From Sphingomonas sp. RIT328 (GTDB lineage: Bacteria; Pseudomonadota; Alphaproteobacteria; Sphingomonadales; Sphingomonadaceae): DNA of 64,000 nt. Positions 59,644-64,000 of this stretch are shown here, in pieces. Below the pieces are notes generated by a model that searched no databases, was not told the origin of the DNA, and was given only the letters and a program-made list of their open reading frames with translations. Each line of letters starts with the position of its first letter. Position 1 is the first letter of the stretch. Where the stretch lies: the NCBI RefSeq assembly GCF_000632225.1, contig NZ_JFYV01000056.1:1-64000 (forward strand). Direction: 5' to 3'. The position numbers and the translations under genes are program-made.

Positions 59644-60528
59644 TTAGCCGCGGAACAGCTGGAGCAGAGCCTGCGGCGCCTGGTTGGCGATCGACAGAGC
59701 CTGCGTGCCGAGCTGCTGCTTGACCTGCAGCGCCTGGAGGTTTGCCGATTCCTTGGCCAGATCGGCGTCGACCAGATTGCCGATGCCGCTGTGCAGCGTG
59801 TCGGTCAGCTTGCTGTTGAACTGCAGCGAGCGGTCGATACCACGCGACGCCGCGCCGAGCGCGGTCAGCGTCTTGTCGAGGATGACCTTGTCCTTCGCGA
59901 GGTCGATGATCGCCTGCTTAGCGCCAGCCTGCGTGTCGATCTTGCTGGTGGTCTTGATCGAGTTGAAGCCGGCGGTGGCATCGTCGAGCTTCTGGTTGTC
60001 GACCGTGACGGTGTCCGGCGCCCAGATGCCGGCGGGGATGCCCGACCCGGATCCGAGGGCCGAACCGCCGTACAGCGAACGCAGCGCGGAGACGCTGCCG
60101 CCGCCGCTCGTCTGCAGGATGTTGATGTTGTTGAAGCTCGCGGTCTTGATCAAAGACTTCACGTCTTCCTGGAACTTCAGATAGTCGTTCTGATACTGGG
60201 TGCGGTAATCAGCGCTGGCGCCGGGATCTTCCGCCTTGAGCGCGGCCGAACGCATCTGGTTGAACAGATCGCTGATCGCTTCCGTAGCGTTGATCGCGGT
60301 GTCGACGACGCTCTTCGCGGTGTTCAGCGACGAGGTGATGGCGTCGAGACCGATTTCGTCACCGCGCAGGCCCTGCGCCAGGTTGTAGACGGCCGAATCC
60401 TCACGGGTCGACGAGACGCGCAGACCCGAGTTGACGCGCGCCTGCGTCTGGTCGAGCAGGCGGTTGGTGTGGTTCAGATACTGAAGCGCGACGGCAGCGC
60501 CGACGTTCGTGTTGACGAGATTGCTCAT
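59644..60528 (-). CDS. fliC: Flagellin
   Basis: A 294-residue flagellin with conserved N- (NTNVGAAVALQYLNHTNRLL, LRVSSTREDSAVYNLAQGLR) and C-terminal (ALQVKQQLGTQALSIANQ, APQALLQLF) D0/D1 helices. The variable centre is short (about 145-190), so outer domains are minimal. Single gene, own promoter region (250 bases upstream) and strong terminator. The start at 60528 has AAGGAT upstream. Confidence 0.96.
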   Translation of the reverse strand: MSNLVNTNVGAAVALQYLNHTNRLLDQTQARVNSGLRVSSTREDSAVYNLAQGLRGDEIGLDAITSSLNTAKSVVDTAINATEAISDLFNQMRSAALKAEDPGASADYRTQYQNDYLKFQEDVKSLIKTASFNNINILQTSGGGSVSALRSLYGGSALGSGSGIPAGIWAPDTVTVDNQKLDDATAGFNSIKTTSKIDTQAGAKQAIIDLAKDKVILDKTLTALGAASRGIDRSLQFNSKLTDTLHSGIGNLVDADLAKESANLQALQVKQQLGTQALSIANQAPQALLQLFRG

Positions 60529-60619
60529 GGTCTATCCTTCTGGGATGTGAAGACCGATTCTTCGGTCTGTTCCGGCAGTATTCCGGAGCGTGAACGTGGT
60601 CGGACGACATGCCCGATCA

Positions 60620-60636
60620 CACTCCCATGATAGAAA
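60620..60636 (-). promoter_or_regulatory. Shared flagellar motif, site F (fliC)
   Basis: Minus strand reads TTTCTATCATGGGAGTG; TATCAT corresponds to 60627-60632, about 98 bases before the fliC ATG. It resembles the CTATAATGG motif of sites B and D with one change. The region upstream is A+T-rich. Confidence 0.35.
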
Positions 60637-60719
60637 GAGCGGGATCGTCACCCAAATCACTGACGATTTTTATTTGCCCGCACCCGGCGAATTGACGAGG
60701 CCTATTAATCAACAGTTTA

Positions 60720-60747
60720 GCACCGGCGCTCGAAGAGACGCCGGTGC
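60720..60747 (-). terminator. Hairpin after the flgF-flgG-flgA-flgH genes
   Basis: GCACCGGCG pairs with CGCCGGTGC (9-base stem, 10-base loop), 33 bases downstream of the flgH stop on the minus strand. It is followed by a mixed A+T-rich stretch without a clean T-run. Confidence 0.6.
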
Positions 60748-60779
60748 CGTTTGTCTTATGCGTGTGAGGGACCTGACGG

Positions 60780-61514
60780 TCAGAACGGGAACAGCGCGTC
60801 GTAGATCTGTTGTCCCCAGCGTTGCTGCTGCGCATTGGTCAGCTGGCCGCGGCCGCCGTAGCTGATCCGCGCTTCGGCGAGCTGGGTGTTGAGGATGCTG
60901 TTATCGCGCGCGATATCCTGCGGCCGGACGATTCCGGAGACGAGCAGTTCGCGCAGCTCGAAATTGACGCGCACCTCCTGCCGACCGTGGACGATCAGAT
61001 TGCCATTCGGCAACACGTCGGTGACGATCGCGGCGATCGTCGTGTCGATCTGCTCACTGCGCGCGGTATTGCCCGCGCCGCTCGACTTGGATTGCGACGA
61101 GCCGTCGACCAGCGATGAATTGTCCTTGGAGAACAGGCCGAGCAGATTGGGCAGGCCTGCGGTCTCGCTGCCGCCGCGGCTGCGTGTCGTGCTGTTGTCG
61201 AGCACCGCCTTATCGGCGATGCGGATGCGCACGGTCAGCACGTCACCTTTGCGCGAGGCACGCTGGTCGTGGAAGAAGGCGCCCGCGCCGGTGCGGAACA
61301 GCGAGGAATTGGCGACCGGCGGGGTGAACTGGCCGTCCGTGCTGCCGGCGCGATGCTGCCCCCCCTGATTGCCGAGCGAGGGTTCGAGCAGCGGTGAGGC
61401 GACATCCTGCTCGGGCGACAGCCGCGGCGGGTGGCCGATCTCGCGCAGCCGCCCGACCGCGCCACAGCCACTCAACAGGCCCGCAGCGACGATGACGGTC
61501 ACGATAGGACGCAT
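60780..61514 (-). CDS. flgH: Flagellar L-ring lipoprotein FlgH
   Basis: A 244-residue outer-membrane lipoprotein that forms the L ring. Lipobox LLSGC lies near residue 17 after a short hydrophobic leader. Typical FlgH segments are NSSLFRTGAGAFFHDQRASR, GDVLTVRI and VRVNFELRELLVSGIVRPQDI. The ATG at 61514 has AAGGA 7 bases upstream. An earlier ATG at 61532 overlaps the flgA stop (ATGA) and would add six residues (MKKDIP), so either start is possible. Confidence 0.93.
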   Translation of the reverse strand: MRPIVTVIVAAGLLSGCGAVGRLREIGHPPRLSPEQDVASPLLEPSLGNQGGQHRAGSTDGQFTPPVANSSLFRTGAGAFFHDQRASRKGDVLTVRIRIADKAVLDNSTTRSRGGSETAGLPNLLGLFSKDNSSLVDGSSQSKSSGAGNTARSEQIDTTIAAIVTDVLPNGNLIVHGRQEVRVNFELRELLVSGIVRPQDIARDNSILNTQLAEARISYGGRGQLTNAQQQRWGQQIYDALFPF

Positions 61515-61528
61515 CGGAATATCCTTCT

Positions 61529-61957
61529 TCATCGAGCGATCAGGCCGACATGCCCCTCGCTCTCGACCACCGCGTCGAGCGTGCGGTTGTTGATCTGGCT
61601 GACGACCCGGACCGGCTCGCCCAGACCACCGCCGGTCAGCGCACGGCCCGTGGTGGTGATCGAGAGCGGGCCGCTGTGCAGCGTGATCGTCACGCCGTCG
61701 CCACGGTGCACCAATTGCGGTACGCTCAGATCGCCGCGCCGCACCACCTGCCCTGCCGGCAACGGATGCGTCGCCTCCAGCCCGTCTGCCGCCGCCGGGG
61801 CAAGCGCCCCCTGCGCCTGCCCGGCCGGGCGACGCTCGATGACGAAATCCGACGCCGCGACGCGGGTGCCGCGATCGATGGGATGCGCGAGCACCGCGAC
61901 GGGCACGCCCGCCGGTGCCGCCGCCTGGGCGGCGAGCAGAGCAAGAAGGGTCGGCAT
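61529..61957 (-). CDS. flgA: Flagellar P-ring assembly chaperone FlgA
   Basis: A 142-residue periplasmic chaperone. It has a short signal-like start (MPTLLALLAAQAAA) and a SAF/FlgA domain (LPAGQVVRRGDLSVP, VTITLHSGPLSITTTGRAL, VRVVSQINNRTLDAVV). The start overlaps the flgG stop by one base. flgH follows with an overlap. The P-ring gene flgI is not in the window. Confidence 0.9.
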   Translation of the reverse strand: MPTLLALLAAQAAAPAGVPVAVLAHPIDRGTRVAASDFVIERRPAGQAQGALAPAAADGLEATHPLPAGQVVRRGDLSVPQLVHRGDGVTITLHSGPLSITTTGRALTGGGLGEPVRVVSQINNRTLDAVVESEGHVGLIAR

Positions 61958-62742
61958 CAGCGCAGCTGCGTGGTGACCGAGAGCATTTCATCGGCGGTCT
62001 TCACCACCCGGCTGTTCATCTCATAGGCGCGCTGTGCCGCGATCAGCGAGGTGATCTCTGACACCGGATTGACGTTCGACGCCTCGACGAACTCCTGCCG
62101 GATCGTGCCATAGCCGATGTCGCCCGGGTTGGCGGTGTTGGGCTGACCCGATGCATCGGTCTGCTTGAGCAGGTTTGAACCGATCGCCTCCAGCCCGGCC
62201 TCGTTGATGAAGGTGGTGAGCTGCAACCGGCCGATCGTCTGCATCGTCGTCTGCCCCGGCATCTTGACCTGGACCTGCCCGACCGTCGACACGCTGACCT
62301 GTTCGGCGCCCTGCGGGATGGTGATGCCCGGGTTGACGCGATAGCCGTCCGACGTGACCAGTTCGCCCTGGTCGGACAGCTGGAACGAGCTCGCCCGCGT
62401 ATAGGCAAAGTCACCGTTGGGCAGGGTGACCTGGAAATAGCCCTTGCCGTCCACCGCCATGTCATAAGGGTTGCCGGTGTGCGTCAGCTCGCCCTGTTCG
62501 TGGATGCGATAGACGCCACCGGTGCGCACGCCCGCGCCGATCTGGATGCCGGTCGGAATGCGGGTGCCGTCATTGCCCGATTCGGCGCCCGGACGCGACA
62601 CCTGCTGGTACAGCAGGTCCTGGAACTCGGCGCGCTGCCGCTTGAATGCGGTGGTGTTCATATTGGCGATGTTGTTCGAAATGACGTCGACGTTGGTCTG
62701 CTGGGCGAGCATGCCGGTCGCCGCGATGGAAAGAGCGCGCAT
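61957..62742 (-). CDS. flgG: Flagellar distal rod protein FlgG
   Basis: A 261-residue rod protein. The N-terminal rod motif is MLAQQTNVDVISNNIANMNT, followed by the FlgG core (DMAVDGKGYFQVTLPNGDFA) and the C-terminal helix (AYEMNSRVVKTADEMLS). The length matches the family. flgF lies 45 bases upstream and flgA overlaps downstream. Confidence 0.95.
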   Translation of the reverse strand: MRALSIAATGMLAQQTNVDVISNNIANMNTTAFKRQRAEFQDLLYQQVSRPGAESGNDGTRIPTGIQIGAGVRTGGVYRIHEQGELTHTGNPYDMAVDGKGYFQVTLPNGDFAYTRASSFQLSDQGELVTSDGYRVNPGITIPQGAEQVSVSTVGQVQVKMPGQTTMQTIGRLQLTTFINEAGLEAIGSNLLKQTDASGQPNTANPGDIGYGTIRQEFVEASNVNPVSEITSLIAAQRAYEMNSRVVKTADEMLSVTTQLR

Positions 62743-62787
62743 CGTTGAAAGTCCTTTTGAGATCGTCGGAGAGATTGGCGTGGAAGA

Positions 62788-63528
62788 TCAGCTCAGCCGG
62801 CCGAGCCGCTGGATCGCGTCGTGGCGCAGATCGTCGAGGCTCTGGCTCATCTGCTGGCTGACCTGATAGGAGCGCAGGATGTCGATCAGTGCGGTCGTCT
62901 CGACGATCGGCTCGACGTTCGATCCCTCGACCCCGCCGCTCTTGAGCTGCACCTCGGCGGCGGAGAGGATGCGGCTGCCGGTGCCGGTCATCATGCCGTC
63001 GCCGCGCGGCATCACCATCCGCTCGTCGGCGAAGACGGCGAGGCCGAGCCGCCCGAGCGGTCCGGTCGCGCCGTGCACGGTGCCGTCCTCGCCGATCGTG
63101 ACGCGCGCTTCCTCGCCGGTCGGCACGCTGATCGGCGCGCCGCGATCGTCGAGCAGGGGATAGCCCGCCGAACTGGTCAGCCGGCCGTCCGCGGCGATCT
63201 TGATGAAGCCGGCGCGCGTATAGGCGACGCCCGCCGGCGTGCTCACCGTCAGATAGCCCGGCCCCTGGATCATCACGTCGAGCGGATTGCCGGTCGCCTG
63301 GAACGGGCCTGGCGCGGTATCGTGCACCGCGCCGAAGTCGAGCACGAACGAGGTGTTGCGCGCATCGCGCACCTGCGCCTGCCGGGCGCGCTCGACGAAT
63401 TCGCGGAAGACGGGACGTTCGCGTCGGAAGCCCACCGTATTGGTGTTGGCCATGTTGTTGGCCGCGACGTCGAGCCGCCGCCGCAGCGCCTGCTCATGGC
63501 TCAGCAGAACATAGGATGAGACGTCCAT
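62788..63528 (-). CDS. flgF: Flagellar proximal rod protein FlgF
   Basis: A 246-residue rod protein with N-terminal LSHEQALRRRLDVAANNMAN, central ATGNPLDVMIQGPGYLTVST and C-terminal VEPIVETTALIDILRSYQ. It is the first gene of flgF-flgG-flgA-flgH and divergent from fliL across a 145-base gap containing site E of the shared motif. Confidence 0.93.
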   Translation of the reverse strand: MDVSSYVLLSHEQALRRRLDVAANNMANTNTVGFRRERPVFREFVERARQAQVRDARNTSFVLDFGAVHDTAPGPFQATGNPLDVMIQGPGYLTVSTPAGVAYTRAGFIKIAADGRLTSSAGYPLLDDRGAPISVPTGEEARVTIGEDGTVHGATGPLGRLGLAVFADERMVMPRGDGMMTGTGSRILSAAEVQLKSGGVEGSNVEPIVETTALIDILRSYQVSQQMSQSLDDLRHDAIQRLGRLS

Positions 63529-63589
63529 AAAGGTGATCTTCCCGAAAAAACGTCAGTCGTTTGTGCCGGCCGGACCGGTGCCGCCCGCC

Positions 63590-63606
63590 GATCCTATAAT
63601 AGAGGC
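63590..63606. promoter_or_regulatory. Shared flagellar motif, site E (fliL and flgF, divergent)
   Basis: GATCCTATAATAGAGGC, with TATAAT at 63595-63600, 73 bases before the fliL GTG. The reverse complement contains CTCTATTATAGG, so the site is nearly symmetrical and may serve both genes, as site A may. Confidence 0.45.
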
Positions 63607-63673
63607 GGAACCGGCCGGACGTCGTTCGACGCAGCAATTCGCGCTCGTCCGGACCAGCCTGAAGGGGATCACG

Positions 63674-64000
63674 GTGATCGATAGCGGTTACGACGTTGCA
63701 GACGACCGGCGGACGGACGATGGCGCCAGCGATACGGGGGAGCGCGCGCGTGCGCTGTGGCTCGCCGTCGCAGGGGGGCTGGCGGTATTGGTGATCGCCG
63801 CGGCGTTCTTCCTGTTCGCGGGCAAGACCCAGAGCCACGCGGCACCGTCGGCGTCCGAGTCCGAAAAGGCGATGATCGACGTGCCGACGATGGTGGTCAG
63901 CCTGCGCGCCAGCGACGGCCGGGCGCACCTGCTCAAGATGCACGTCATCCTGCTCGCCACCAGCGCCGACAAGGTGCCCGCGGTGCGCACCCGGCTGCCG
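63674..64000 (+). CDS. fliL: Flagellar basal-body protein FliL, N-terminal part (cut by the window end)
   Basis: A GTG at 63674, with GAAGGGG 6 bases upstream, opens a frame that runs 109 codons to the window edge without a stop. It has a charged cytoplasmic N-terminus (about 28 residues), one membrane segment (ALWLAVAGGLAVLVIAAAFF, about 28-47), then the FliL periplasmic domain start (VPTMVVSLRASDGRAHLL, then KMHVILLAT). FliL supports the stator ring. fliM commonly follows but lies outside. Confidence 0.85.
   Translation, partial: MIDSGYDVADDRRTDDGASDTGERARALWLAVAGGLAVLVIAAAFFLFAGKTQSHAAPSASESEKAMIDVPTMVVSLRASDGRAHLLKMHVILLATSADKVPAVRTRLP

Noticed and set aside
60639..60652. GG-N10-GC spacing upstream of fliC, possible sigma-54 promoter
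   Set aside because: Only the GG and GC match; the rest of the -24/-12 consensus is absent.
1..64000. tRNA, rRNA, CRISPR arrays, insertion sequences, prophage or integrase genes
   Set aside because: None seen: no T-loop/GTTCRA pattern in a cloverleaf, no spaced direct repeats, no transposase or integrase motif.

Overview
The window reads as a high-GC alphaproteobacterial chromosome, most likely a sphingomonad (Sphingomonas or a close relative). The evidence is an rnd-lptC-lptA-lptB-rpoN block, a Gly-rich cold-shock protein start, sphingomonad-type intergenic repeats (including one whose reverse frame reads PFDRLRASG), and a motility locus with sphingomonad-like flagellin, CheA and FlhA. No rRNA, tRNA, CRISPR array, insertion sequence or prophage was recognised.

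Region 1 (1-16.9 kb) is housekeeping. It holds the start of a cold-shock protein, ribonuclease D, the LPS-export genes lptC/lptA/lptB, rpoN (sigma-54), three members of the 'ligase-associated' DNA repair set (MBL-fold exonuclease, Lhr-type helicase, PdeM phosphoesterase) with kup inserted among them, an exported MsrA, a 48-residue small protein, an aspartate aminotransferase, a PabB-PabC fusion, an MBL-fold hydrolase and a short conserved-looking unknown.

Region 2 (16.9-27.3 kb, minus strand) is chemotaxis cluster 1. In transcription order: two paralogous membrane receptors ending in a CheR-tether pentapeptide, a STAS protein, CheA, CheR, CheB, CheD, CheY, CheW, a second CheB whose esterase active site is degenerate, and a 108-residue protein with a CheZ-like DxxxQ motif. 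Many of the genes overlap as ATGA.

Region 3 (27.5-32.8 kb) holds a TonB-dependent receptor, a Crp/Fnr regulator, and an aldo/keto reductase divergent from a LysR regulator.

Region 4 (33.0-44.0 kb, plus strand) is a second, structurally odd chemosensory cluster. It encodes a soluble receptor with two complete signalling tips, a triple-CheW scaffold with a strong internal ribosome-binding site before its third domain, CheB, a HEAT-repeat protein, CheR, CheY, CheA, a STAS-like protein, another CheY, and a 556-residue coiled-coil protein that combines a degenerate receptor tip with a DxxxQ motif. This is the best candidate in the window for an under-described system.

Region 5 (44.4-64.0 kb) is the flagellar locus: flgB with a 906-residue beta-propeller protein of unknown role, divergent from fliG-fliH; then fliF-fliN-(AAA-less FlbD/NtrC-like regulator)-flhA; fliK-flgD; a two-part HAD protein next to flagellin; flgF-flgG-flgA-flgH; and the start of fliL at the window edge. 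A CTATAAT-like motif recurs upstream of most flagellar transcription units.
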